This document shows, piece by piece, positions 27,853 through 37,605 of a DNA stretch of 64,000 nucleotides. The translations under genes were made by a program, and so were the position numbers. This stretch comes from Methyloprofundus sp. (GTDB lineage: Bacteria; Pseudomonadota; Gammaproteobacteria; Methylococcales; Methylomonadaceae): assembly GCA_016592635.1 (NCBI GenBank), contig AP023240.1:3141630-3205629 (forward strand). Direction: 5' to 3'. The notes under the pieces were generated by a model that was given only the letters and a program-made list of their open reading frames with translations, made no database searches and had not been told where the DNA came from. Position 1 is the first letter of the stretch; each line of letters opens with the position of its first letter.

Positions 27853-28116
27853 ATGGCTAATACAGCTCAAGCAAAAAAACGTGCGCGTAATTCAGAAAAA
27901 AGCCGCGTTCGTAACACAGGTCAACGTAGCAACCTACGTACATTCATCAAAAAAGTTATTGCTGCAGTAGAATCTGGTGATGCCGCTGAAGCTAAAGTAG
28001 CTTATGCAACAGCCGTCCCTATTATCGACGCAGCTGTCACAAAAGGCCTTCTTCATAAGAATAAAGCAGCAAGAAATAAAAGCAGACTTAATAACAGAGT
28101 CCGCGCAATGGCTTAA
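27853..28116 (+). CDS. rpsT: 30S ribosomal protein S20
   Basis: The 87-residue, Lys/Arg/Ala-rich helical protein begins MANTAQAKKRARNSEKSR, the standard start of S20, and ends with NKAARNKSRLNNRVRAM. S20 binds 16S rRNA early in small-subunit assembly. The gene is transcribed alone and ends at a strong terminator. Confidence 0.98.
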   Translation: MANTAQAKKRARNSEKSRVRNTGQRSNLRTFIKKVIAAVESGDAAEAKVAYATAVPIIDAAVTKGLLHKNKAARNKSRLNNRVRAMA

Positions 28117-28142
28117 TTAATCCCTAAACGGATTAATACAAG

Positions 28143-28181
28143 ATACCAGACAATCTGTTTAGGTTGATCTGGTATTTTTTT
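28143..28181 (+). terminator. rho-independent terminator after rpsT
   Basis: Arms ataccaga (28143-28150) and tctggtat (28168-28175) form the stem, and a run of seven T follows. Confidence 0.9.
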
Positions 28182-28395
28182 GCCTGCAATATAAGTTTCT
28201 GCACTCATTCAACACAGCATTGAATGACGCCCCACTAGAAAGCCCACGCATCACTCCCCAAACCAAAATATAATGCCATTCAATATTTGCTTATGGTAGT
28301 CTTAACCCTATTGCATAGAAGGCTTTAATAAAGCACATTGCTTTTTTGAAAAAAAGCGGGCATGAACTAGCCGCTAGTTATCGGGGAGTTATTCA

Positions 28396-28707
28396 ATGAG
28401 CGAAGCAAAATTTTCCATTGGTCAAGTTGTTCAGCACCAACTATTCGATTACCGTGGTGTCATTATCGATGTCGATTACAAATTTCTAGGTAGCGAACAG
28501 TGGTATCAACAAGTTGCTCGCAGTCACCCACCAAAAGATCAACCTTGGTATCATGTACTAGTCAATGATTCTGTGCACCAAACCTATGTTGCCGAGCGTA
28601 ACTTGGAAGCCACTAAAGAGCACAACCCCATTCAACACCCATTGCTGGAGCATTACTTTAAAGAACTAGAGAACGGGTATTATCAACTTCGCACCCAAAA
28701 AAATTAA
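28396..28707 (+). CDS. hspQ: heat shock protein HspQ
   Basis: The 103-residue protein has the HspQ/YccV hemimethylated-DNA-binding-like fold: KFSIGQVVQHQLFDYRGVII, YQQVARSHPPKDQPWYHVLV and TYVAERNLE. In Escherichia coli HspQ is a Lon adaptor and affects DnaA levels. The start ATG is preceded by tcggggag. It is a single-gene unit. No sigma-32 promoter was assigned with confidence. Confidence 0.93.
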   Translation: MSEAKFSIGQVVQHQLFDYRGVIIDVDYKFLGSEQWYQQVARSHPPKDQPWYHVLVNDSVHQTYVAERNLEATKEHNPIQHPLLEHYFKELENGYYQLRTQKN

Positions 28708-29042
28708 GCTATAAGCCTATACGCAGGCAGACTTATCAAAATGGGTGGCCGCGGATATAGCCATGAAACCATAGCTGAAGCTGTAGTTGGTAGCATGACT
28801 AACAAACCCACATACAGCCGCACTTTAACATCAACAGACTCCCGTCAACACCTGCCTGCTTCTTAACAACAAGAATGTTAATGTGTCGAATACATAGCAA
28901 CGAATCCCGACATAATAGAGTAGTATTTGTTACATCCACACATCTCCATATAAAATGAAGGTGAGAAAATTCTACAAAAGCAAGACCAAACTCTCCGATA
29001 AAATTACTTACGTCAACCAATTAAATTGTTTTGAAAAAGGTC

Positions 29043-29636
29043 ATGAACATAAAGACAATAATTAAGGTAGCACAAGTCGCAATTGTATACATATCAATAA
29101 AGGGCATTGCTATTGCAACACCTCCCAGCAATAAAGTTGACAGTCCCTCCCTTAATACTAGCACTATGAATGGAATAATGCCCCCCAGGAAAAACACTTA
29201 TCATTCATTCATGCTTGACTCTGACTCTGAATTCTTAAAGTACAAAGATTCATTCAGCTTTCAGCAATACACCACCCAGCCAACACTGCCAAAAAAATTT
29301 ACAAAGTACACATTCACAGTAACAGCACATCATAATCGCATATCATACTCACAAGATACCCCAACGAATACAGGACTCGCATCAGCCTACTTTGGATTTT
29401 CTAGGGCAGCACACAACGAAGGCCTTCAAATTATTGATAGTGATGCGAGCAACGAACACGCACAACTCAACCTAAGAATACAAATGGACTCAATTCTGAT
29501 AATAGATAAGTATATGCACCTTTTTCCAGACTCAGGTACAGATTACTTCCCTCTAAAATCTGACTATTTTAACTTCCGTAATTTAAATAAAACTCTATTT
29601 TTCTTCAAAAATATGAATAGTAACACCAGCGAATAA
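29043..29636 (+). CDS. hypothetical secreted protein
   Basis: The product is about 197 residues from the ATG at 29043 (aaaaagg lies only three bases before it). A TTG at 29031 is a possible alternative. The N-terminus MNIKTIIKVAQVAIVYISIK looks like a signal peptide, ending near IAIATPP. The mature part is Ser/Thr/Asn/Phe rich and includes PKKFTKYTFTVTAHHNRI and SAYFGFSRAAHNEGLQI, compatible with a beta-rich extracytoplasmic protein. No known family was recognised. It stands alone between hspQ and a long non-coding gap, and base composition is like its neighbours. Confidence 0.5.
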   Translation: MNIKTIIKVAQVAIVYISIKGIAIATPPSNKVDSPSLNTSTMNGIMPPRKNTYHSFMLDSDSEFLKYKDSFSFQQYTTQPTLPKKFTKYTFTVTAHHNRISYSQDTPTNTGLASAYFGFSRAAHNEGLQIIDSDASNEHAQLNLRIQMDSILIIDKYMHLFPDSGTDYFPLKSDYFNFRNLNKTLFFFKNMNSNTSE

Positions 29637-30441
29637 CCTGACAAGTAATAGGTCGCGTCATTATTTCAGGTACAGTTACCACTACTATAGTTCTTCAACA
29701 GCTTGACTGAGTTTTAAACTGGACACCCACGGTGTGATCAGCCACATATGGTTTAATGACATCCGAGGAAAACCATTACCTCCCTCGCGCACCGCTAGTA
29801 CACTTCGAATTAGTGACAAGAATGTAATAACACCCTAAAGGTATGACGCAGAATTTCGTCCAGTTTCGGAGCTTATTTCACCCTAAGTCCTTAACAAAAG
29901 TGCTTGTCGTCCATAAGAGACCACTCATAAAATCACTATAAACTACATTCAAAATCACAAATAATATCTAATATTCATACTCTTATAAACTTATACGAAA
30001 ATAAATATTGCTAACACCAAATCATCTATTTCTAAAAATTGTCGGGCTAATGCACCACTTGCAATATTTCTCTTCTTACTGAGTAGCTTCACTTTAGTGG
30101 CAACCTCTCTAGTACTCAGCCTTGTAAATCCTTTTTTACAATTGGCATGTCTATTGCTTAATCTATAGCGGACTACCCTAGAGCCTGCAACAGCAAAGTT
30201 ACATGTACATCAGGGCTGCTATGTTAGATAACTTTTAAAGCTACAAAACTTAGGCTCAAAAATTCTATAGGATCGAAAACTGGCATGATACTCAACCTTA
30301 GATCTTAAACAATTTTAGTATGTTAATTACCCTTGCCAAGATCAAAAAATTTTTATACTACTATTGTAATATAAAAAACTTGTACTAATATCTTTGCTAA
30401 GGTTATTACATTTTTTTAAAAACTTAAACAAAATCAATTCA
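29637..30441. other. long gap without recognised gene
   Basis: About 800 bp with no convincing gene. The stretch around 29838-29860 (aaaggtatgacgcagaattt) resembles the inner part of the repeat at 54659-54822, so an old mobile repeat may be present. The rest, AT-rich, offers only short frames. Confidence 0.4.
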
Positions 30442-30894
30442 GTGCTAATCATAAAAACCTTAAGAAACCTACTGCCAGCATTACTATTAACAGCTTGTAA
30501 CGCAACTGAGCCACCTGAAAAAAAATTAATGAATCACGATAAAACTGAATCGTTACCTACCTCAGAACAAGCACCGTTAATGACTCAAATACAAATATTA
30601 CAAGCACAGCTAATGGATACAAGTTCCTTACAACCAGAACTGGCGAGTGCGTTACAGGAAATCAAAGCATTACGCACTCAACTTTTATTTGCGGAACAAC
30701 AACTGATTGAATCTGAAGCTCAGCTTGGATCTGAGGCTCAGCAGTTAACCGAAGTGCCGGCCGAACTTTATGAACAAGTCAAAATATTAAACCAGCACAA
30801 TCAAGCGCTGCAAAATGAAGTCACAGCACTACAAACTGAGCTGAGTAATAATCAAGAGCCTACTGGCTCATTGATAAAACCCAAACAACATTAA
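30442..30894 (+). CDS. putative lipoprotein with coiled coil
   Basis: The product begins (GTG start) with a short positively charged and hydrophobic leader, VLIIKTLRNLLPALLLTAC. The lipobox LLTAC gives a lipidated cysteine near residue 19. The mature chain of about 130 residues is mostly Gln/Glu/Leu heptads (LRTQLLFAEQQLIESEAQLG, AELYEQVKILNQHNQALQ), predicting a coiled coil. A TTG at 30394 would give a 16-residue longer leader and is less likely. It lies 40 bp before the DUF1800 giant gene and may be cotranscribed. No named family was recognised. Confidence 0.6.
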   Translation: MLIIKTLRNLLPALLLTACNATEPPEKKLMNHDKTESLPTSEQAPLMTQIQILQAQLMDTSSLQPELASALQEIKALRTQLLFAEQQLIESEAQLGSEAQQLTEVPAELYEQVKILNQHNQALQNEVTALQTELSNNQEPTGSLIKPKQH

Positions 30895-30934
30895 TTAAAG
30901 CATATCTGCAACACCAGCAAATAGGGAGAACATT

Positions 30935-33900
30935 ATGTATTTTGCGACACTTCTGAATCAACGTGTTACACATTGGTTTATCTTAATATTATTAATATTT
31001 GCAGTCATGCTGCCAATGCAAAAAGCACAAGCGGTTGTAGAGCCTGATACAACTGTCAACGTCATCTTAAGCAATGCATTTGCTGATACCTCCTTAGCTG
31101 ATATTAAAATAACAGCCTACGAACGCCTCGCTGATGGCAGCAAGCAATGGCGCGCAAAAGCCTATACAGATACCAATGGACACGCAACATTTACCTTAGA
31201 TGGCTTGACAGAAGGGCGTAGCTATTTTTTTAAAACCCGCCCGACCACCCATGCTGGATATGCTTATAGCCCTGATATTAATACTTCAGGGGATATCAAT
31301 ATTACGCTTGGAACTTTACAAGTTAATGTCCTCGACTTTACTAGCCAAACGCCATTAAGTGATGTCAAAGTAAACTTGTATGAACGTTTAGCAGATAATA
31401 CCAAGAAGTGGACAGCAAATGGCTATACAGATACTAATGGCTCAATCCAGTTTGCTCCAGCTGACCTAAGTGCAGGACGCAGCTACTTTGTACAAACCAA
31501 TCCTTATAAGAATGGCTCCGCTTATAGTTCCGATATTACCACTTCCCAAGAAATCACTCTGGAGCTAGGCACGCTGGTGGTGACATTGAATGATTATGCT
31601 GCGCAAGCACCACTAACTGAAAGCAGAGTTGATCTTTATCAACGCTTGGCAGATGGCTCTAAAAAGTGGAAGGCAAAAGGTAATACTGATGCTAACGGCA
31701 AAATCCGCTTTACCCCAGCAGGACTTGCAACAGGACAAACTTATTTACTAAAAGCCAAACCATTTAATACGGGCTCTGCTTATAGCCAAGACATTAATAC
31801 TGTCGGCGCAGTCAATTTTGAAGTAGGCACGCTTACCGCTACTATCATTGACCATAATAGCCAACTACCACTTACCGATACTTTAGTACATTTATATAAA
31901 CGCTTACCCGATGCTAAAAAGAAGTGGGTCGCTAAAGGCTATACCGATGCTGAAGGCACTCTACGTTTTACTCCCCTAGAAATTGGTTCAAACCAAGCGT
32001 ATTTACTCAAAACCAAACCCTACGATTCCAATTCAGTTTATAGTGAAGACATTTCTATAAAAGGGACTACAACCTTTGAGGTTGGCACACTGACTGCTAC
32101 CGTGCTGGACCATAACAGCCAAACACCTGTTGTCGGCACTAAAGTACAACTCTACCAACGCCAAGCCGATGGCTCTAAAAAATGGACCGCCAAGGGCACA
32201 ACTGACGACAGCGGAGTTATCAAGTTTACTCCACTTGGCTTAGGTAATGGCCAAAATTACATATTACAAACCAACCCTTATAGCACAGGTAATGCATACA
32301 GCAATGACATTGGCTCTATTGGCAATATCACTCTTTCCGTAGGCACCTTACAAGCCACTTTACTAGATTACATTTCACAAACACCATTACCTGATACAAA
32401 AGTATCTCTCTATGAACGTTTGGCTGATGGTAGTAAAAAATGGCGTGCCAAAGGAATAACTGATAGTAATGGCATAATCCGCTTTACCCCCTTTGCGCTA
32501 GATACGGGACGCTCCTACTTATTACAAACCAAACCTTACAACACAGGCAGCGCATATAGTAATGATATTAGCTCAGTAGGAAATGTGACTTTTGCCGTAG
32601 GTACCTTAGCAATAAAACTGGTTAACCATATCTCTCAAGCCCCATTAATTGATACTAAAATTAGCTTATATGAGCGCTTAGCAGATGGCACTAAAAAATG
32701 GCGCGCTAAAGGCAATACCGATGAAAATGGCTTGCTTAGGTTTACACCATTAGGCCTAGAATCATCTCAACGCATCTATTATGCAAGTACTAAGCCTTAT
32801 AATGCGGGCTACGTCTATTCAGAAAACTTTATGACTGCTCAACAAGCAACTTTTGCAGTAGGAGCCATCCCCGTCACTCTCATGAATGGGGATAACAATA
32901 CAGCAATGGCCAACCAGAAATTATCAGCTTATCAGAAATTAGCATCAGGTAAATTACAATATATCAAAAATGGCACCACCGATAGCAATGGCACCGTCCA
33001 TTTTGACTTACCTTTTAGCAATAATGAAATTTATGTCTTTCGAGCTCAAAATATTTTTGGAAACAATAGAAAATATTTTAGTGCAGTAGCTCAGCAATCA
33101 GGAGCGATCACTTTTATTGTCACTAAAGATGGGGAGGACACACTAGATACTACTCCACCCACTATTAGCATCAGCTCTCCACAAGATAGCGGCAATGTAA
33201 CAGCCAATGGCTTTTCAGTAACAGGCTTGGCAAGCGACAACCGCACTATTGATAACATCATGGTAACCATCACCGATGCGGATAAAGGTAGCAACAACGT
33301 CCCAGCGACTTATGATACTAGCAATAGTAGCTGGTCAGTCAATATTCCTGCAACCCTATTTACACTAGGCAATCAGCTCACATTAACCGCTACTGCCTAT
33401 GATGCAGCACAAAATCAACACGCAGCCAGTATTACAGTCACCGTGGTTGAAGATAATACAGCACCAGATATCATCATCACCTCGCATACTGAAAACCAGC
33501 AAGTTCCTGTTACTGGCTTATTACTATCTGGCATGGTGACCGACTTGACTCAAGTTGCCAACTTCACTGCAACCCTGCAAAGTACCTCCACAAATTCAGT
33601 AGATTCGACGACATTATTCAGCAATCAAGCCATTGCCTTTTCCCAAGAAGGTGCTTGGACACTTGCCATCAATAATGGACAAATGACAGTCGGCACTACT
33701 GTGGCAATCACCTTAACCGCAACCGATAGCTATAATAATGTTGCCGCTAAAGTGATCAATTTAGCCGTTATCGCTGTTGATTATAGTGAACAGCACATGC
33801 TCAACCGCATTACGTTTGGCGCAACCCCATTATTAACTCAAGAAACCACCACTATTGGTGCCGTTAATTTTCTTAACCAACAACTTACACCTAACTCTAT

Positions 33901-35137
33901 AGATAATAGTGATTTCGATACCATGATAAGTAATGCCCCGCTTGCCAATAAAAAGGATCTACAAGCATGGACATTAATGCACATGATACACAGTAAGCGT
34001 CAATTACTTGAGGTTATGACTTGGTTTTGGGACAACCACTTCAATACCGACATCAATACCGAGCGCACTAATGCAGAAGGCACAGGTTTAAGTGATACCG
34101 TGCAATATGAATTAGCTGAGAACCAAGCCTTCCGCAGCAATGCCTTAGGTAATTTTGCTGACTTGCTGGCTATCAGTGCCAAAAGTCCTGCAATGTTGAT
34201 TTACCTAGATAGTATTAATAATATTACGGGCGATTCAAATGAGAATTATGCACGTGAATTAATGGAGTTACACACTCTAGGTGTCGATGGGGGCTACACT
34301 CATGATGATATGGAAGCAGTTGCCGAAATATTTACCGGCTGGCATGTTCATTCTCAAGGTGGCGACTTTGTGTTTGATGCCAATGAACACACAGAAGGTA
34401 CTTATGCATTACTCACCAGCACCAGTCAGAATATCAACATTCCACAAGGCGGTCAAAGCCAAGGTGAATTACTCTTAAGCGGGTTAGCTAAGCATCCTGC
34501 TACCGCTGAATATATTTGTAGCAAATTAATTACCTTATTTGTTAGCGACACACCGCCCAGTACATTATTAAGCACTTGTACTAGCGAGTTCCTAGCCAAT
34601 AGTGCAGCAAACGATCAAATTAAACGGGTATTGACAACCATTTTAACGTCAGCTGAATTTAATAATCCACAGCACTACCGAAGCAAAATTAAAACACCTG
34701 TAGAATTTATCGTTGGTGCCGTACGTAATCTGGAAGCCACTTCTGATGCACAAGATTTAATCAGCCCTCTAAAATCCATGGGCATTAGGCTGTATGAAAA
34801 CCCAGTTCCTACTGGCTGGTCAGAAATAGGTACTGATTGGATTAACACCAATTTATTAATTGAGCGCATGAAATGGGTTAATAGCTATGTCCGCAATACC
34901 AGCGGCACAGTCACCGACCCTTTACAGTTTTACCCTAGTTATGGTTACGCAACGGCCGACGGTGTTGTCGGGTTTTTGCTACAGCTCAGTGTTGGCGATG
35001 ACTATAGTGACTTATCTCACAGCACTGCTTTAAATATATTGGGAGAAGACTTTGACTTAGCCAACTCAACTGCAGAGGCACAATTGCAGCAACTGCATGG
35101 CACGGTACTCAGCTACCCTCAATACCAATTTCAATAA
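30935..35137 (+). CDS. large exported DUF1800 protein with eight tandem beta-type repeats
   Basis: The 1400 residues comprise four parts. First is a signal peptide (HWFILILLIFAVMLPMQKAQA). Second are eight repeats of about 86 residues (roughly residues 38-730), each with LYERLADGSKKWRAKG, a TDxNGxIRFTP strand and a late AYSxDI element. They resemble carboxypeptidase-regulatory or Cna-B-like beta sandwiches. Third are two Ig-like domains (TTPPTISISSPQDSGNVTAN and TAPDIIITSHTENQ). Fourth is the DUF1800 domain from about residue 950 (HMLNRITFGATPLL, MTWFWDNHFNTDIN, ENYARELMELHTLGVDGGYT, AEIFTGWHVH). DUF1800 genes typically pair with DUF1501 genes, as here 32 bp downstream. The function of the pair is not established. 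Predicted to be secreted or in the periplasm. Confidence 0.88.
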   Translation: MYFATLLNQRVTHWFILILLIFAVMLPMQKAQAVVEPDTTVNVILSNAFADTSLADIKITAYERLADGSKQWRAKAYTDTNGHATFTLDGLTEGRSYFFKTRPTTHAGYAYSPDINTSGDINITLGTLQVNVLDFTSQTPLSDVKVNLYERLADNTKKWTANGYTDTNGSIQFAPADLSAGRSYFVQTNPYKNGSAYSSDITTSQEITLELGTLVVTLNDYAAQAPLTESRVDLYQRLADGSKKWKAKGNTDANGKIRFTPAGLATGQTYLLKAKPFNTGSAYSQDINTVGAVNFEVGTLTATIIDHNSQLPLTDTLVHLYKRLPDAKKKWVAKGYTDAEGTLRFTPLEIGSNQAYLLKTKPYDSNSVYSEDISIKGTTTFEVGTLTATVLDHNSQTPVVGTKVQLYQRQADGSKKWTAKGTTDDSGVIKFTPLGLGNGQNYILQTNPYSTGNAYSNDIGSIGNITLSVGTLQATLLDYISQTPLPDTKVSLYERLADGSKKWRAKGITDSNGIIRFTPFALDTGRSYLLQTKPYNTGSAYSNDISSVGNVTFAVGTLAIKLVNHISQAPLIDTKISLYERLADGTKKWRAKGNTDENGLLRFTPLGLESSQRIYYASTKPYNAGYVYSENFMTAQQATFAVGAIPVTLMNGDNNTAMANQKLSAYQKLASGKLQYIKNGTTDSNGTVHFDLPFSNNEIYVFRAQNIFGNNRKYFSAVAQQSGAITFIVTKDGEDTLDTTPPTISISSPQDSGNVTANGFSVTGLASDNRTIDNIMVTITDADKGSNNVPATYDTSNSSWSVNIPATLFTLGNQLTLTATAYDAAQNQHAASITVTVVEDNTAPDIIITSHTENQQVPVTGLLLSGMVTDLTQVANFTATLQSTSTNSVDSTTLFSNQAIAFSQEGAWTLAINNGQMTVGTTVAITLTATDSYNNVAAKVINLAVIAVDYSEQHMLNRITFGATPLLTQETTTIGAVNFLNQQLTPNSIDNSDFDTMISNAPLANKKDLQAWTLMHMIHSKRQLLEVMTWFWDNHFNTDINTERTNAEGTGLSDTVQYELAENQAFRSNALGNFADLLAISAKSPAMLIYLDSINNITGDSNENYARELMELHTLGVDGGYTHDDMEAVAEIFTGWHVHSQGGDFVFDANEHTEGTYALLTSTSQNINIPQGGQSQGELLLSGLAKHPATAEYICSKLITLFVSDTPPSTLLSTCTSEFLANSAANDQIKRVLTTILTSAEFNNPQHYRSKIKTPVEFIVGAVRNLEATSDAQDLISPLKSMGIRLYENPVPTGWSEIGTDWINTNLLIERMKWVNSYVRNTSGTVTDPLQFYPSYGYATADGVVGFLLQLSVGDDYSDLSHSTALNILGEDFDLANSTAEAQLQQLHGTVLSYPQYQFQ
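31052..33129 (+). repeat. eight in-frame tandem repeats of about 258 bp
   Basis: Each unit encodes one 86-residue module. The shared positions are the LYxRLADGSKKWxAKG core, the TDxNG turn and a closing VGTL. The first seven units are close to one another and the eighth is divergent. Nucleotide identity between units is clearly lower than protein similarity, so this is an old array and not a recent expansion. Confidence 0.8.
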
Positions 35138-35169
35138 CCAGCACCCAATATACTGTTAGGAGAACAATT

Positions 35170-36510
35170 ATGAAAAGAAGAAATTTTATTAAAGGCATGC
35201 TGGGAACGGGTCTAGTCACCGCTGGTAGCTGCGCATTTCGAGTACCACTAATAGGCGCTGCACAAGCCACCCCATTGAACTCTCCCGTGGTGGTAGTTAT
35301 TTTTCAACGTGGCGGCTGTGATGGCCTGAACACTGTTGTCCCATATGGTGATCCAGATTATTATGCATTACGCCCTCAAGCACCTGCTGGCATAGGCATT
35401 CCTGCACCAGGCCAAGGGGCAGATTTCTCAGCATTGGCTTTAACAGATCACTTAGGTCTTAATAATGACTTATTTGGCCTGCACCCAAGCATGGCTCCTC
35501 TCATGCCTATCTATAATGCACAAAATATGGCGGTATTACCTACCGTTCATTACCCTTCCCCCTCTCATTCGCATTTTTCTAGTCAACGCTATATTGAAAG
35601 TGGCGTTTCCAGGGAAGATTTTCCTGGCTCCGATATTGACTATCAGAATGGCTGGCTCAATAGACATTTACAAGCAGCAGGTGCCAACACCCCATTACAA
35701 GCAATCGGTTACGGCAGTAAATTAGCTCAAGCCTTACGTGGTAATGTTCCCGTACAATCATTTTCTTCCATCAACGCATTTAATCTAGGTTTAAGCGGCA
35801 CAGATAGGCAAGCATTAATTGATAATGTTGGGGCAATATACGATGCGCTCCCCTCTCCACAAGACTCATATCGTGAATTAGTACATCAATCTGGGCAAAC
35901 ACTATTTGGGAACCTAGATGCTATTAGCGCGATTGACACCAACTCTTACTCTGTTGAGCATGGAGCACTCTACCCTAACAGTACTTTTGGCCGCAGCCTA
36001 AAAGAAACCGCGCAAATGATTAAGCACCCTTCTATAGGGCTGGAGATCGTGACTATCGATGTAGGTGGCTATGACACCCACAGTGATCAAGGAGCAGGTG
36101 AACCAACGGGCCGCCTATCAAAGAAACTGCAAGAATTTTCTGAAGGTATTGCTGCACTCACCACCGACCTAGGCGAACGCATGGATGATGTCATTATCCT
36201 CACCATGAGTGAATTCGGGCGCACAGCCAAAGCCAATGCAAGTGAAGGCACAGATCACGGCAATGCAGCCTCTTGGTTTGTCATTGGCAATAAAATACAA
36301 GGCGGTATTTACATGCGCGATCAAGATCCAGATGGTGGTTGGCCAGGTTTAGCAGAAACAAATTTATACCGCGACCGCTACCTAGCCTCCACAGTCGACT
36401 ATCGCGATATATTTGGTGATATTTTAAATCAACATTTAGGGCATGAAATAAGTGAATTCGGCACATTATTACCTGGGCATAGTTATACGCCTTTAAACTT
36501 AATAAGCTAA
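35170..36510 (+). CDS. DUF1501 family protein with Tat-type leader
   Basis: The 446-residue protein starts MKRRNFIKGMLGTGLVTAGS, which resembles a twin-arginine signal although the RR is followed by N-F-I. The DUF1501 core shows FQRGGCDGLNTVVPYGDPDY, the Asp/His-containing TIDVGGYDTHSDQG, TMSEFGRTAKANASEGTDHG and SWFVIGNKIQGG. This is the alkaline-phosphatase-like arrangement of these proteins. It directly follows the DUF1800 gene and should be cotranscribed with it. Its substrate is unknown. Confidence 0.9.
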   Translation: MKRRNFIKGMLGTGLVTAGSCAFRVPLIGAAQATPLNSPVVVVIFQRGGCDGLNTVVPYGDPDYYALRPQAPAGIGIPAPGQGADFSALALTDHLGLNNDLFGLHPSMAPLMPIYNAQNMAVLPTVHYPSPSHSHFSSQRYIESGVSREDFPGSDIDYQNGWLNRHLQAAGANTPLQAIGYGSKLAQALRGNVPVQSFSSINAFNLGLSGTDRQALIDNVGAIYDALPSPQDSYRELVHQSGQTLFGNLDAISAIDTNSYSVEHGALYPNSTFGRSLKETAQMIKHPSIGLEIVTIDVGGYDTHSDQGAGEPTGRLSKKLQEFSEGIAALTTDLGERMDDVIILTMSEFGRTAKANASEGTDHGNAASWFVIGNKIQGGIYMRDQDPDGGWPGLAETNLYRDRYLASTVDYRDIFGDILNQHLGHEISEFGTLLPGHSYTPLNLIS

Positions 36511-37604
36511 TCAAGTAAAAGCGACATAAATAATTTTAATTTTTGCAATTCATCAAAAGCTTGTCGAATAGCATTAATATAAAGCTTCGATTTTATGCTT
36601 TTATGAAAGGCCTCTACTTTCCACCGTTTTTGGTAGATTCTTTCAAGGGGCGTTGTTGTCGCGTTTAAATCATTGCTGATCAAATAAAGAGTCCCTGTGC
36701 TGCCATCTTTATTTGTAAAGACTTGGCGATGAAAAAGTACGGGGAATTCCAGCCCTTTAACCCACTCTTTCACTGGCTTTTCTGGCCATTAAATAGAATC
36801 AATACGGGTATAACGACCGTTTGCTTTGTCTTCTTTGCTTAAGACAACCAAACGGTTGCTTTTTAAAGCAAAAATAAATTGTTTTTCTAAGGTTGCATGG
36901 ATATATTTCACGTTTTCAGAAGAAAAAAATCAACTATCAACCAAAGCATAGCGCCATTTAAGCTGATTCTGACAACACACTTTCAACATATCTCGTAACT
37001 GCTCATTCTTTGTTACCTCACTTTTTCTTTTTTCACGTTGAGTTTTTATATCACAAAATTGGGTGAGATTTTTCACTAATTCAAAGTCAACAGGTAGGCT
37101 TGTTTCCTTTGAATAATATACACAATTCAACAAGTTAATGCCTTTCCAGGCGCGCCATGCTACTTCACGAAATTCAGGGACTCCTGTCACCTGAATTCTT
37201 TCACCTACGCAGCGGATAGGAGATGCCCTGAACGCACTTCGGATTGGCGAATTGCCCTGTCGCCTATCAGGGACTAAAAATCATCACTTCGCTAAGCTCC
37301 GTTTCCCTGATTTTCAGCGACTGATCGATTAACACAATGATCATAATGCCAACAAATGAGGTCGCTCTCCTTGCTATGTAGCTTTGCTTGGATCGTGTCA
37401 TCAAAAATTAAAACACCCTCATCCGTTTCAATTTATCTCACTGTTTTTTTGATTACTTTCCAAAGGGGTTTTGAGGTGAAATCTTGTTGAGAAAGAAACC
37501 GAGTTATTTGATCATGACTAATCTCATTGTCAACTAAGCCTGACAAGCCTGTTGCTGCTGTATAGCTAAATGAGATGATCAGGTAATCGGTGTATAAATC
37601 AAGT
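36507..37604 (-). pseudogene. dead DDE transposase (IS701/IS4-like group)
   Basis: Reading from about 37604 down, the frames give LDLYTDYLIISFSYTAATGL, then DEGVLIFDDTIQAKLHSKES with the first Asp. DLICWHYDHCVNRSV follows, then KGINLLNCVYYSKETSLPVD and IYQKRWKVEAFHKSIKS with the YREK-like Glu region. The gene is broken by a stop before DEGVLIF, stops at what should be Trp in YALVDS-W-FF and again before WPEKPV. A 170-bp insertion lies between NRSV and KGINLL (37149-37322). The upstream end abuts the IS200-type element, which probably removed the start. Confidence 0.8.
37149..37322. other. composite insertion inside the dead transposase gene
   Basis: Bases 37149-37211 are an exact inverse copy (63 bp) of 38856-38918, part of the integrase remnant. 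Bases 37271-37320 are an exact 50-bp direct copy of 41069-41118. The segment interrupts the transposase between codons for NRSV and KGINLL. It includes the arms atcaggga and tccctgat around the 37271 repeat. Its mechanism of entry is unclear. Confidence 0.7.
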
Positions 37605-37605
37605 A

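Noticed and set aside
28741..28866. A 41-codon frame MGGRGYSHETIAEAVVGSMT... after hspQ
   Set aside because: It has no clear ribosome site and no recognised family. It may be a fragment of an older gene, but nothing supports calling it.
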